In this document: positions 26,601 through 35,424 of the stretch, piece after piece
Layout: each line of letters starts with the position of its first letter
How positions within the stretch are numbered: the first letter of the stretch is position 1
From: Symploca sp. SIO2E9
GTDB lineage: Bacteria > Cyanobacteriota > Cyanobacteriia > Cyanobacteriales > Coleofasciculaceae
Assembly: GCA_010692645.1 (NCBI GenBank)
Contig: JAAHGS010000038.1
Span: 1-50,086 of the forward strand
Direction: 5' to 3'
DNA: 50,086 nt
Position numbers and translations under genes: made by a program
Notes under the pieces: model-generated
Database searches by the model: none
What the model was told of the DNA's origin: nothing
The model's input: only the letters and a program-made list of their open reading frames with translations

Positions 26601-27530
26601 ATGATCATTCAGTGGTATCCTGGACACATTGCCAAAGCAGAGCGGGAACTAAAAGAACAGCTCAAGCGAGTGGATGTTGTGCTAGAGGTGCGGGATGCCC
26701 GGATTCCCTTAGCAACCCATCACCCCCAAACTACTCAGTGGGTAGGGGACAAAACTAGGCTGTTGGTACTTAACCGTGTGGATATGATCAACTCGGCGGT
26801 ACAACAACTATGGGATGGTTGGTTTCAACAGCAGGGAGAGATACCCTATTTAACTAATGCACAACAAGGTCAAGGTGTCCGCAGGGTAATACAGGCGGCG
26901 CAGCAGGCAGGGGTAGTAGTTAATCAGCGTCGAAAAAGTCGCGGTATGCAACCCCGCCCGGTTCGAGCTGTAGTGATTGGATTTCCCAATGTCGGTAAAT
27001 CAGCTCTAATTAATCGACTCTTAGGGCGTCGTGTCGTGGCAAGTGCTCGCCGTGCTGGTGTGACGCGCCAGCTACGTTGGATCCGTATTTCTGACCAAAT
27101 TGAATTACTAGATGCCCCTGGCGTAATTCCCGCTCAGCTGAAAAATCAGGAGGATGCTATCAAATTAGCTATCTGCGACGATATCGGTGAGGCTTCCTAT
27201 GACAATCAGCAGGTAGCTGCTGCCTTAGTTGAATTACTCAAAAAACTTGAGGCGATTGAGGCGGTAGCGCCAGCATTAACAGCGATCCCCACTAAAGCGA
27301 TCCCCACTAAAGATATATTACCCAAGTTTGCCTTAGAAAGGCGCTATGAGCTTGATCCTACCTCTTTGACAGGTGAAGAATACTTGCAAGCCTTAGCTGT
27401 CTCTCGCTATCAGGGAAACTTAGAACGCACGGCGCGGCAAATGCTTAATGACTTTCGCAAAGGATTACTTGGAGCAATTGCTCTAGAATTACCGCCAACT
27501 TTGAGCAGTTTTCACCCAAATACCCTCTAA
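26601..27530 (+). CDS. ylqF: Ribosome biogenesis GTPase YlqF/RbgA
   Basis: 309 residues from the ATG at 26601 (MIIQWYPGHIAKAEREL), the conserved family start; the frame extends to 26484 only through minisatellite DNA. A circularly permuted GTPase: the G4 motif LNRVD precedes G1 GFPNVGKS and G3 DAPG. The family assists late assembly of the 50S subunit. A short internal duplication AIPTK-AIPTK lies in the variable C-terminal half. Confidence 0.9.
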   Translation: MIIQWYPGHIAKAERELKEQLKRVDVVLEVRDARIPLATHHPQTTQWVGDKTRLLVLNRVDMINSAVQQLWDGWFQQQGEIPYLTNAQQGQGVRRVIQAAQQAGVVVNQRRKSRGMQPRPVRAVVIGFPNVGKSALINRLLGRRVVASARRAGVTRQLRWIRISDQIELLDAPGVIPAQLKNQEDAIKLAICDDIGEASYDNQQVAAALVELLKKLEAIEAVAPALTAIPTKAIPTKDILPKFALERRYELDPTSLTGEEYLQALAVSRYQGNLERTARQMLNDFRKGLLGAIALELPPTLSSFHPNTL

Positions 27531-28315
27531 AACTATTAAACTTTTATTAAGACCAGTGGGGGGTCATACCCCCCATTAGACTAGACTGAGTTCTAGTAGA
27601 TGCACTCTGACTAACGCCTTCAGCAGGCGTATTTTTCTTATGCGCTCTCAAGACCATGTGGATAACAAAATTATAAATTGTTATAATAGCCCCCACGGCA
27701 GGCGTTTGATTGTCTGTCGAAGTTAACGGGGGACGGTTCTGAATACCAAGGGTATTCGGCCCTGCTGGCTGTAGCAGCATACCGTGATATCTACCAATCA
27801 CCCTGCAAGAAGCATCAAAAATTAAATAATGCCTGTATAGCTATAAATCAGGCTGTTTTAGATTATATGTCCGTAGGGTACACACCATTGCTAATCAATA
27901 GCTTGATCTGTTTTTGAAGAGGGGAGGGCCTTTCTCAAAATCTAAACAACCGATTAATTGGTGAGATTTAGTACAGTCTCACTAAACGTTTGTTCAGCAA
28001 TTGATAATAACTGTCCACAAAATCATACTCTTGGATGATTCAGACATTTCCTGACTTGCGGGTATCTTCACCTACTTATACGTGAGATATGCCGATGAGG
28101 TTAGGAAAAATTACTATCCAAAAGCCAATCAACTAGCTTGACCAGAGCCAAACCACCTAGTTTAAGCTCTGTTAGCCATAGTTTTAAAACTCGTATCCTA
28201 ACAAGGAGATGATTAGAATGTCAACAACCTAGATTTCGTTAGTCACAAGTAGTGCAGTTTAGTTTGACCACAAGTACCTGACAACTGGCTCGCTGCCAAG
28301 TTTATTAATTCAACA
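27531..28315. other. Spacer of about 780 bases, no intact gene
   Basis: Hairpin TGGGGGGTCATACCCCCCA lies at about 27555-27574, and a terminator-like hairpin at 27614-27637. A plus frame from about 27693 reads coding-like (FDCLSKLTGDGSEYQGYS, then ALLAVAAYRDIYQSPC) after a stop and without a start; it may be a gene or transposon tail. The remainder up to the RHH-PAS gene is AT-rich without visible genes. Confidence 0.45.
27614..27637 (+). terminator. Terminator-like hairpin after ylqF
   Basis: Stem ACGCCT / AGGCGT with a five-base loop and following ATTTTT, about 84 bases downstream of ylqF. Short stem, so moderate certainty. Confidence 0.55.
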
Positions 28316-30094
28316 ATGGCAAGCAAAATAGCGACATTTAGACTTCCAGAGGACTTGACTCAGGAGATTCGAGTTCGGGCCGAAGCAACTGGCCGTGATC
28401 GAACAGCAGTAGTTATTGAGGCACTGAAGCAGGCCTTTGGTTTTAGTGTTAGTGAAGTAAGCCCAGCTACTAATAAAGTTGAACAACTTCAGGCAAAGTT
28501 AAACGATTTAGAACAGAAAGTTATAACGCTAAGCGAACAGTTGATTAGAGTAACTCAAAGACTACCTGAAGAAAGCAGTAATTCTCAGATTAACCAAGCC
28601 CAAAATTCGGTGAATTCCTCACCTTCAATAGCCAAAGCTGATACCTGTAATCATTCTTTGAAGATTGCCGAATCTTTGTGTATTTCCGTGCCGCCATTTC
28701 TGCCTGGAGCAAATAGCCATGCTCAGAAGTTTTGTTTTGGTTACGGAGATGTTTGGCAAGCAGCAACAGCTAACTCAGGACTAGAAGCTAAGATTAACAA
28801 TAGCAACTCGAACAATCACCGTGGGACTAACAGTAAGCCTGAGGAAAGGGAACTGCAAGAAGTAGCAGCCAGAATTGAACAGCAGGCGAGAATCTTTGAT
28901 CAAGTACTTTCCTCTTCTCCAGATCCGATTTGCATGTTTGATCGAGTGGGGCGCTTCACCTACGTCAACCTGGCAATTGCCAAGCTCTTTGGGGTAGGGC
29001 AAAGTCAGATTTTGGGTAAGACTTGGCAGCAATTGAACATACCATCTGAGGTGATGGAGCCACTTGACAGCCAGCGAGAAACAGTATTTGTCAGCAAGCA
29101 ACCCTCCACCCTGGAAATTGGCTACCCAACCATCAAAGGTGTTAGAGACTACGAGTGCATCCTAAGTCCGATACTTGGTGAGGATGGCAGCGTTGAAGCG
29201 GTGATTTGCACTGCCAGAGATATCACTAAACGCAATCAGGTGGAAGAATCTCTCAGAGAATCAGAAGCCAATTACCGTCATTTATTTGAGTACGCCAACG
29301 ACTCAATTTTCATTCTCGATTTATCAACTGGTGGCATTTTAGATGCCAACCAGAATGCCTCCAGGCGACTTGGCTATACCCGCAAAGAACTTCTCAATAT
29401 GACAACCAGGGAAATTGATGTTCCCATCAGTGAGGAGCAGCAAAAGATGATTCGCCAGCAGATGCAGGCAACTGGCAGTATTATCTTTGAACATGCTCTG
29501 CGGCGTAAAGATGGTACTCACATGCAGGTGGAAATTAGTTCTCGGATTATTGAGTACTGTGATCAACTAGTATCTTTAAGTTTTGTGCGTGATATTACTG
29601 AGCGCAAGCGCTCTGAGGAGCGCCTACGCTTATTAGAATCTGCCTTTTTCAACGCCAATGATGGAATTGCAATTACTGAAGCTGAACCAATTAATGAGCC
29701 AGGACCTAAAATTGTCTATGTTAACCAAGGTTTTACTCGGATGACTGGTTATCAGCCGGAAGAGGTGATTGGCAAAAGCTCGCCCATCTTGGAAGGTAAA
29801 AGGACAGACAACGCTCAGTTGGAGAAAATCCGAGCCAAACTTTTAAAGCGTGAACCTATACAAACGGAGTTAATTTACTACCGCAAAGACGGTTCTGAGT
29901 TTTGGGCAGAACTAAACATCGTACCAATAGTAGATCAGAAAGGAAGTTACACCCACTGGATGACAGTGCAGCGCGACATCACTGAACATAAGCAGATGGA
30001 GGCTGCCTTGGCGCAAAGAGAACGAAAAAAGGGGAAATCTGCTCAGCTGCCAAAAGTTAATGGGCTAGTGAAGACAAAGATTGCTAAGAATTAA
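28316..30094 (+). CDS. Ribbon-helix-helix protein with three PAS domains, no kinase
   Basis: 592 residues. Residues 1-43 are a CopG-like ribbon-helix-helix (KIATFRLPEDLTQEIRVRA), a DNA-binding fold, followed by a coiled coil (about 49-82) and a Ser/Asn-rich linker. Three PAS domains follow (about 195-310, 318-432, 436-560), each ending in the ARDITK/VRDITER/QRDITEH signature. The last PAS resembles those that bind flavin or small ligands (GKSSPILEGKRT). The C-terminus stops about 25 residues after the last PAS with Lys-rich tail, with no kinase, GGDEF or EAL. It may be a one-component PAS-gated DNA-binding regulator, or a truncated sensor. Confidence 0.8.
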   Translation: MASKIATFRLPEDLTQEIRVRAEATGRDRTAVVIEALKQAFGFSVSEVSPATNKVEQLQAKLNDLEQKVITLSEQLIRVTQRLPEESSNSQINQAQNSVNSSPSIAKADTCNHSLKIAESLCISVPPFLPGANSHAQKFCFGYGDVWQAATANSGLEAKINNSNSNNHRGTNSKPEERELQEVAARIEQQARIFDQVLSSSPDPICMFDRVGRFTYVNLAIAKLFGVGQSQILGKTWQQLNIPSEVMEPLDSQRETVFVSKQPSTLEIGYPTIKGVRDYECILSPILGEDGSVEAVICTARDITKRNQVEESLRESEANYRHLFEYANDSIFILDLSTGGILDANQNASRRLGYTRKELLNMTTREIDVPISEEQQKMIRQQMQATGSIIFEHALRRKDGTHMQVEISSRIIEYCDQLVSLSFVRDITERKRSEERLRLLESAFFNANDGIAITEAEPINEPGPKIVYVNQGFTRMTGYQPEEVIGKSSPILEGKRTDNAQLEKIRAKLLKREPIQTELIYYRKDGSEFWAELNIVPIVDQKGSYTHWMTVQRDITEHKQMEAALAQRERKKGKSAQLPKVNGLVKTKIAKN

Positions 30095-30114
30095 TTGATA
30101 TGCAGTATTTGTAG

Positions 30115-30191
30115 GTTGGGTTGCGCGAAAGTGTAGTCTTGGGGGTTTCCCCCATGAACAACTTTCGTAAGAAGAGGCAACGAAACCCAAC
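30115..30191. repeat. Nested palindrome with three stems
   Basis: GTTGGGTT (30115) pairs with AACCCAAC (30184); CGAAAGT (30126) with ACTTTCG (30161); and GGGGG-TTT-CCCCC sits at the centre (30141-30153). A coaxial hairpin of 77 bases forms on either strand. TTGGGTT..AACCCAA-ended repeats are common in cyanobacterial spacers. Confidence 0.75.
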
Positions 30192-30294
30192 AAGTATAAT
30201 AACGTAAGTTGCTAGTTATTATCATAAAGTGCAACTTTTTATACGCAAAACTCGATTTTGTGTTTCTGAATACTAATTTCTGAGCTTTTGTTGC

Positions 30295-30431
30295 TATAGC
30301 AACCGACATGTCGGTTAGGACATTGTAGATTTTGACTCAAAGGGAACAGGGAACAGGGAACAGGGAACAGGTAACAGGGAACAGGTAACAGGGAACAAGA
30401 AAGTGTCCTAACAGCTGTGGCGACTGCTATA
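30295..30431. repeat. MITE-like dispersed element, family B, copy 2
   Basis: 137 bp with the same ends as 9082-9195: TATAGCA at the left and TGCTATA at the right, with inner TTAGGACA and TGTCCTAA. The core heptamer here is GGGAACA in eight or more units (about 30344-30395) against GGGAGCA in the other copy. Confidence 0.8.
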
Positions 30432-30600
30432 CTTGGAGACATTTTTCGATAACTAGCAACTTGGGTTAGGGACTTCCAAATAAAAAAATATCCCATCGAG
30501 CAGTGGGAGATGGGGAGAAGAATCCTTACGTCGTGTTTCTAAGTCAATTGAATAATTTATTTCTTGGAGTTCGCTTAACAGTTAGAGTTGGGTTTCACTT

Positions 30601-30652
30601 CGTTCTACCCAACCTACTTTTATTAAGGTTAATTAACGGGGCATGATATTAC
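30601..30652 (-). repeat. Dispersed repeat shared with 24187-24244 (inverted)
   Basis: The reverse complement has TAATATCAT, CCCG, AATTAA and TTAATAAAAGTAGGTTGG in the same order as the segment at 24187. Confidence 0.65.
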
Positions 30653-30750
30653 GCAGCGCAACGAAAAATCCAAGTTTTAGCCTAGTAGGAAACAGGGAGT
30701 AGAAGATTACAGCCATTTTACATGTCTGAGTACGTAAATACTGGGTTCTC

Positions 30751-30794
30751 CTAATTGATAGTGGGGGATTTTTAAGTCCCCCACTATCAATTAG
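30751..30794 (-). terminator. Perfect 18-bp inverted repeat at the 3' end of the sulfur block
   Basis: CTAATTGATAGTGGGGGA (30751-30768) is a perfect inverted match to 30777-30794, with an eight-base loop, directly abutting the cysC stop codon. There is no clear T-run, so it may act as an RNA 3'-end stabiliser or weak terminator rather than a canonical terminator. Confidence 0.65.
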
Positions 30795-31352
30795 TTAAAT
30801 TGTATGATTAGGAACCTCTTGGACTTGAATGTATCCCAGGCTTGCTAACACCTCAAGCACCTTATCAGCACTTTCTTCAATACTTTCTGTGTTAGTGTCA
30901 CAGACTACTTCGGCATTGAGAGGTTCTTCATAAGGATCATCAATACCGGTGAAATTTTTAATCTCACCTGCCCGTGCCCTAGCATATAAACCCTTGACAT
31001 CTCGGGATTCACATACTTCCAAGGGTGCCTTCACATACACTTCCACAAAGTTCTCTGTCATTTGGCGAATTTCATCGCGGATGGCGCGATAGGGACTAAT
31101 GGCAGCAGTAATTGCTACGACACCGTTACGACTGAGTAACTTAGCAACAAAGCCGATCCTGCGAATATTGGTATCACGATCCTCTTTGCTGAAGCCTAAA
31201 CCTTTAGACAAGTTAGTGCGTACAATATCACCGTCTAGCCTTTCAACCTTGCAACCCCAAGCTTTGAGCTTGCGTTCAACCTCTTTGGCAATTGTAGTTT
31301 TACCAGACCCACTTAGACCAGTAAACCAGAGAGTGACTCCTTTACTATTCAT
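30795..31352 (-). CDS. cysC: Adenylyl-sulfate kinase (APS kinase)
   Basis: 185 residues. P-loop GLSGSGKT (12-19), [22 protein letters not shown], the FVAKLL and [12 protein letters not shown] segments and the [23 protein letters not shown] lid fit CysC. It phosphorylates adenosine 5'-phosphosulfate with ATP to give PAPS, the donor for sulfotransferases. It ends the sulfur block, 27 bp after sat. In cyanobacteria that reduce APS directly, PAPS is not needed for reduction, which supports a role in sulfation here. Confidence 0.93.
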   Translation of the reverse strand: MNSKGVTLWFTGLSGSGKTTIAKEVERKLKAWGCKVERLDGDIVRTNLSKGLGFSKEDRDTNIRRIGFVAKLLSRNGVVAITAAISPYRAIRDEIRQMTENFVEVYVKAPLEVCESRDVKGLYARARAGEIKNFTGIDDPYEEPLNAEVVCDTNTESIEESADKVLEVLASLGYIQVQEVPNHTI

Positions 31353-31379
31353 TGCTAATCTCTACTATAGATCACACCT

Positions 31380-32546
31380 TTAATTCTTGGCTTTGCTCAT
31401 TGACTCCACCAAGATTTGAGCAATTTCCGGGCGCGTAAACTCTGGCGGCGGAACCTCGCCATTGCTGAGCATAGCGCGTACTTTGGTACCGGACAAATGA
31501 ATCCTTTCTTCAGGAGTCCCTGGACTAGTTTTAGCAGTAGCCATACCTTTAGTGCGTGTGCAGTAAAAGGCGTGTTCAAATTTCATCGGTTTGATTGCCA
31601 GCTCATCTTCTCCAAATTCCTCAAAGATGTGCTGAGCATCGTAGGTTCCATAGTAGGAACCTACCCCAGCATGGTCACGACCAACGATAAAATGGGTACA
31701 GCCGTAGTTCTGACGAGAAATGGCGTGCATGATTGCTTCCCTAGGTCCAGCGTAACGCATGGCAGCAGGGAATACACCAAGTAAGGTTCGTGTTTTAGGG
31801 TAATATTTTTCAATCAAGGTTGTGTAGCACTTCATCCTGACATCAGCTGGAATGTCGTCAGACTTGGTCATGCCTACCAGCGGATTAAGGAATAGACCAT
31901 CGACAAGTTCCAGTGAGGTCTTAGTGATATATTCGTGAGCGCGGTGGATGGGATTGCGGGTTTGAAAGGCAACAATCGTCTTCCATTGGCGCTGAGCAAA
32001 TTCAGCTCGGGTATCATTAGGAGTTAGGTGATACTCTTGAAAGTCTTGGTGACTAATCGTGTTAACTAGGGTGATAGGACCGCCTAAATAAACCTCACCC
32101 TCAGCACTCATTGCCTTGACACCTGGATGGCTGTCATCGGCAGTGAGATAAACTTTCTTTGCCTCGTAGTCTTGGTCGGGCTTAAACTTGCTGGTAATGG
32201 TCATCACAGCCAAGATTTCACCATTGGGGTGTGCCAGGGCAATTTCACTATCAAGCCTGCACTTGGCGGATTCGGCTTCGGAGATTTGTAAGGTAACGGG
32301 AATACTCCAAGCCAAACCATTACTCAGATGCATATCATTGACGATATGTTTGTATTCCTCTTCACCTACAAAACCATCTAGGGGGCTGTAAATGCCAGTA
32401 GCAATACACTCAAGGTCAGCGAGATTGCGTTGGGAAAGCGTTAGTCTAGGTAAAGCATGGGCTTCTTCAAAAGCACTCTGACGAGCATAGCCGCTCAAGC
32501 TACAATTGATTAGCTTACCGCCGTGGGGTGAAATCGTTGTGTTCAT
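31380..32546 (-). CDS. sat: Sulfate adenylyltransferase (ATP sulfurylase)
   Basis: 388 residues, the monofunctional length. Active-site motifs QTRNPIHRAHEY and GRDHAGVG are present; the start ISPHGGKLINCSL and DGFVGEEEY are typical. It makes APS from ATP and sulfate in the first step of sulfate assimilation. It is followed closely by cysC on the same strand, suggesting co-transcription. Confidence 0.95.
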   Translation of the reverse strand: MNTTISPHGGKLINCSLSGYARQSAFEEAHALPRLTLSQRNLADLECIATGIYSPLDGFVGEEEYKHIVNDMHLSNGLAWSIPVTLQISEAESAKCRLDSEIALAHPNGEILAVMTITSKFKPDQDYEAKKVYLTADDSHPGVKAMSAEGEVYLGGPITLVNTISHQDFQEYHLTPNDTRAEFAQRQWKTIVAFQTRNPIHRAHEYITKTSLELVDGLFLNPLVGMTKSDDIPADVRMKCYTTLIEKYYPKTRTLLGVFPAAMRYAGPREAIMHAISRQNYGCTHFIVGRDHAGVGSYYGTYDAQHIFEEFGEDELAIKPMKFEHAFYCTRTKGMATAKTSPGTPEERIHLSGTKVRAMLSNGEVPPPEFTRPEIAQILVESMSKAKN

Positions 32547-32842
32547 ATTTTTTGCTTTTCCTCCTCAATTGTATTGCTTGCTGTTGCCAAAATTTCAGTT
32601 AACACCAAATGTAGCTTAAAGATAACTACAAACGAGATCAGCTGGATTTAGGATCTAACTTTAGCTAGTTGCCCTCAAAGGCATTACTACTCCTGCTCCA
32701 GATTAAACTGCAACTTGGCATTAAGGCTACTACCGCTTAGCTTCGGAGAGGGGGAGAGGGGGAGATGGGGAGAGGGGGAGAGGGGGAGATGGGGAGATGG
32801 GGAGATGGGGAGATTATTTTGATTAACTTTATTACATCTAAT
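32547..32842. other. Spacer with minisatellite between sat and the thioredoxin-fold gene
   Basis: 296 bases, no gene. It contains the GGGGAGAG/GGGGAGAT minisatellite (32745-32814). On the coding (minus) strand it would be pyrimidine-rich RNA between two genes of the block. Confidence 0.6.
32745..32814. repeat. Purine-rich minisatellite (GGGGGAGA/GGGGAGAT)n
   Basis: About nine 8-base units alternating GGGGGAGA and GGGGAGAT. Longest such tract in the window. Confidence 0.9.
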
Positions 32843-33178
32843 TTAGATGAAATCGAGGTCTGGGTTTTGAGACATAATTTCTGAGACCTCTTCACTTTCA
32901 GATACCTGCTGTTCGAGGACTTCTTTGAGGAAACGAGAATAGGCTGTGTACACATTAGTTGAACCATCCTTCTTCTCGACAATGAAGAATGGTGCCGCTT
33001 TGACTTCGTACTCAAGAGCCAAATTAAGTCCATGGCTGGATGGCTGGCGTTCATCGGCGGCAATAACTCGGTCAATCTGATCCATCAATCCCAATTTTTC
33101 TAAATCTTCGATTACATTTGCAGATTTGCGACAAGGATAGCCATCTACCTTAATCTTCTTAACCATTGTGATATTCAT
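32843..33178 (-). CDS. Thioredoxin-fold protein with a single active cysteine (YPCRKS)
   Basis: 111 residues. The N-terminus has a KIKVDGYPCRKSANV active-site helix, with Cys15 followed by Arg-Lys-Ser rather than a second Cys, and AAPFFIVEKKDG supplies the cis-proline strand. Thus it resembles a monothiol glutaredoxin or arsenate reductase-like fold. It lies between cysH and sat. In plant APS reductases a glutaredoxin-like C-terminal domain supplies electrons; a stand-alone partner here is inference. I chose the ATG at 33178, with AAAAGG upstream; a second ATG at 33166 is possible. Confidence 0.75.
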   Translation of the reverse strand: MNITMVKKIKVDGYPCRKSANVIEDLEKLGLMDQIDRVIAADERQPSSHGLNLALEYEVKAAPFFIVEKKDGSTNVYTAYSRFLKEVLEQQVSESEEVSEIMSQNPDLDFI

Positions 33179-33232
33179 TAGTTTGCTACCTTTTAATTTT
33201 TAGAGCGATTCTGATTATTTATTGGTCTTCGG

Positions 33233-33302
33233 CGGTAGGAGTCTCCGAGTCAGGAGACTTCAAGTCAGGAGAGAATCAAGACTCTTGTGGCGACTCCTAC
33301 CG
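33233..33302 (-). other. Structured inverted-repeat element between cysH and the thioredoxin-fold gene
   Basis: Outer arms CGGTAGGAGTC (33233-33243) and GACTCCTACCG (33292-33302) are a perfect 11-bp inverted repeat. Inside, GTCTCC-GAGTCA-GGAGAC (33241-33258) forms a perfect small hairpin overlapping the outer arm, and CAAGTC..GACTCTTG forms a third, imperfect stem. The alternatives could switch. It is transcribed with the sulfur block, in a 197-base spacer. It could be a mobile palindromic repeat; no known riboswitch class is recognised. Confidence 0.55.
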
Positions 33303-33375
33303 GTAAATTGGTTTCATGCCCCGATCACAGTTGAAAACTTGATAGTTTCTAATTAAGTGGGGTTTGATTCAGCAT

Positions 33376-34161
33376 TCAATTAATTCTGACTCCTGGTTCC
33401 CGACTCCTATCTTTTTGTTCAATGGCCTGATTGTTGGAGTGAAAGCCACACTCTTTATCGATCGCCTCTTCCCACCACCAGCGACCTTCCCGTTCTTGTT
33501 GGTTTGGCAAAACTGCTCTAGTACAAGGTTCACAGCCAATACTAACGAAACCTTTAGCATGCAACTGGTTGTATGGCACGTTATAGAAGCGGATGTAGTG
33601 CCATAACTGAGCAGAAGTCCAGTTAGCTAGTGGGTTAAATTTGATTAGCTGATGGTCACTAGTAGAAAAAGCCTTGTCTACTTGAATCACAGGGATATTA
33701 GCTCTAGTGTCCGGACTTTGATCTTTGCGTTGGCCAGTGATCCAGGCGTCAAGAGTACCAAGTTTACGACGTAGTGGACGCACTTTGCGTATGCCACAGC
33801 ACTCTTTATGCCCATCTTTATAGAAACTGAACAGTCCTTTTTCTTTAACTAGTGTTTCAACTTGCTCAGTATCTGGAAAAATGACCTCAAGTTCAATGCC
33901 GTAGTGTTCTCTAACCTTGTCGAGAAACTGGTAGGTTTCGGAGTGCAAACGACCAGTATCGATGGAGAAAACTTGGAAATTTTTCGTAATCTTGGAGGCA
34001 ATATCAATGAGGACAACATCTGCAGCCCCACTGAAAGAAATAGCAATGTTATCAAACTTATCGAGAGCAAATTTGAGAATATCCTGTGGACTTTTCTGAG
34101 CATACTCTGATGCTAAGTTATCAAAATTAAGTTCAGTCTTGATCATACTAAGTTCGGTCAT
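33376..34161 (-). CDS. cysH: Phosphoadenylyl/adenylyl-sulfate reductase, 4Fe-4S type
   Basis: 261 residues from the ATG at 34161, preceded by AAGGAG six bases upstream (an earlier ATG lies between them); the frame extends to 34227. The PP-loop reads [13 protein letters not shown] and [16 protein letters not shown] follows. [11 protein letters not shown] and GCEPCTR give the paired cysteines that bind a 4Fe-4S cluster, typical of APS-using reductases. It makes sulfite from APS (or PAPS) with thioredoxin-type reductant. The C-terminal tail ([14 protein letters not shown]) is encoded by heptamer-like GACTCCT repeat DNA (33385-33412), so it may be an extension. Followed by the thioredoxin-fold gene. 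Confidence 0.9.
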   Translation of the reverse strand: MTELSMIKTELNFDNLASEYAQKSPQDILKFALDKFDNIAISFSGAADVVLIDIASKITKNFQVFSIDTGRLHSETYQFLDKVREHYGIELEVIFPDTEQVETLVKEKGLFSFYKDGHKECCGIRKVRPLRRKLGTLDAWITGQRKDQSPDTRANIPVIQVDKAFSTSDHQLIKFNPLANWTSAQLWHYIRFYNVPYNQLHAKGFVSIGCEPCTRAVLPNQQEREGRWWWEEAIDKECGFHSNNQAIEQKDRSREPGVRIN

Positions 34162-34323
34162 GAGCATCTCCTTAATGAAATCCTGGTAATTATCTTGCAT
34201 TGCTTTAATTACAAAAGAAATTACCAAAAATTAAATGATTAAATCTGAGCGCATCGTGGATTTTTAACGGCAGTAAGCAAAGGCTGAATAGTTACCAGTA
34301 ATTATCAGCACTTAACTATAGCT

Positions 34324-35424
34324 TTAAGCAACTTTCTGACCTTGAGGCTGGGAAGGAATTGCCACTTCTGTTTTGTCTTTCAAGAGCCTGTTTTTAACCA
34401 TATTGATATAGTCAGCTCTGAACTTCCGCAACTGATAATCGCGGGGGTCATTTGTCTTAAGTTCTTTCCATGCCTGCTGTTTTTTGAATTGGCTACGTTT
34501 TTTAGCACTCTCGATCATCTCCTCTGTAATATTTATTGAGGCTTTCGTCATTTTTTCATAGCCGTAGTAATGCATATGCTCACTAGCAATTGTCTCGATG
34601 ATCTCGATTTCTTCAGTACTCAAAGACTTTTTGAATTTATCAATATATGCTGTAATTGGTGCAGAGGTGTTAGTTTGCCATAGAGCTGACAAAACTGAAA
34701 TATTGTTTGCCTCTTGGGAAGACGAGACATCAAGCATAGATTCTGAAAATTCGATGCCAAAGAATTCACAGATTTTGTGTAAAATACCTGCTTGATTAGC
34801 TAAAAAATCCTCATATCTAATCGTCAGCACTTTCTCAGGATATTTTTCCGCTAAAGCCTTGGCTGCATCATGAGCCTTTACCCAAGTCATAGTATTTAGG
34901 AGTGGATCAAAATCATGAATAATAGCGCGATTAATGCTATTAACTTGAGCCCGAGGGTCACGAACCACATTCAAAAACAACATGTCATCGAATAGGGAGA
35001 CTAATTCCGAAGCATAATGCGCATTATCGAGTGACTTATCCATTACTACCTTGGCATTATGTTTTTGTCCTGCTTGAAATAACATCTCCCAGGCAATTAC
35101 ATGAGGACTGCGCGGTTGGTCTTTGATAGCTTCAAATACACAAACCGGATCCAATGCTACACTATCCCACTTGACCATAGTGGCATTTTGCAAACCGATA
35201 ATATCAATTACTAATTGGAAGTAAGTTTGGTCATCCGAAAGGTCTCCATAAAGTTCCACCAGAGGTATGAAATCCACAATATGGAGAGGATAAGGAGAAT
35301 AAAACTCTGGGCTGAAGTTCAAACGCAAGCGGAGGGCATGACTGCCACAACGTCTGATTGGAATCATCAAAATGGGCTTGGGGCGATTAGATGTCTGTAC
35401 CTGATTATCTTGGTTAGTAAACAT
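34324..35424 (-). CDS. Sulfotransferase family protein
   Basis: 366 residues from the ATG at 35424 with GGAG eight bases upstream; the frame extends to 35469. The 5'-phosphosulfate loop is replaced by IPIRRCGSHALRLRL (about 21-35) and the 3'-phosphate motif is LNVVRDPRAQVNSINRA. LTIRYEDFLANQAG and HKICEFFGI are usual for PAPS sulfotransferases. The acceptor is unknown: polysaccharide, lipid or small molecule are all possible. It is upstream of cysH on the same strand, in the same block that makes PAPS. Ordered tail of Lys/Gln-rich residues at the C-terminus. No signal peptide, so cytosolic. Confidence 0.82.
   Translation of the reverse strand: MFTNQDNQVQTSNRPKPILMIPIRRCGSHALRLRLNFSPEFYSPYPLHIVDFIPLVELYGDLSDDQTYFQLVIDIIGLQNATMVKWDSVALDPVCVFEAIKDQPRSPHVIAWEMLFQAGQKHNAKVVMDKSLDNAHYASELVSLFDDMLFLNVVRDPRAQVNSINRAIIHDFDPLLNTMTWVKAHDAAKALAEKYPEKVLTIRYEDFLANQAGILHKICEFFGIEFSESMLDVSSSQEANNISVLSALWQTNTSAPITAYIDKFKKSLSTEEIEIIETIASEHMHYYGYEKMTKASINITEEMIESAKKRSQFKKQQAWKELKTNDPRDYQLRKFRADYINMVKNRLLKDKTEVAIPSQPQGQKVA

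Larger units (their letters stand above)
30095..30750. other. Repeat-rich spacer, no gene
   Basis: It holds a nested palindrome (30115-30191), a family B element (30295-30431), a GTTGGGTT..ACCCAAC palindrome and an inverted copy (30601-30652) of the segment at 24187-24244. No coding frame is supported. Confidence 0.7.

Noticed and set aside
27547-27801. 84-codon minus-strand frame after ylqF
   Set aside because: It overlaps two hairpins and runs against a more coding-like plus frame; no domain.
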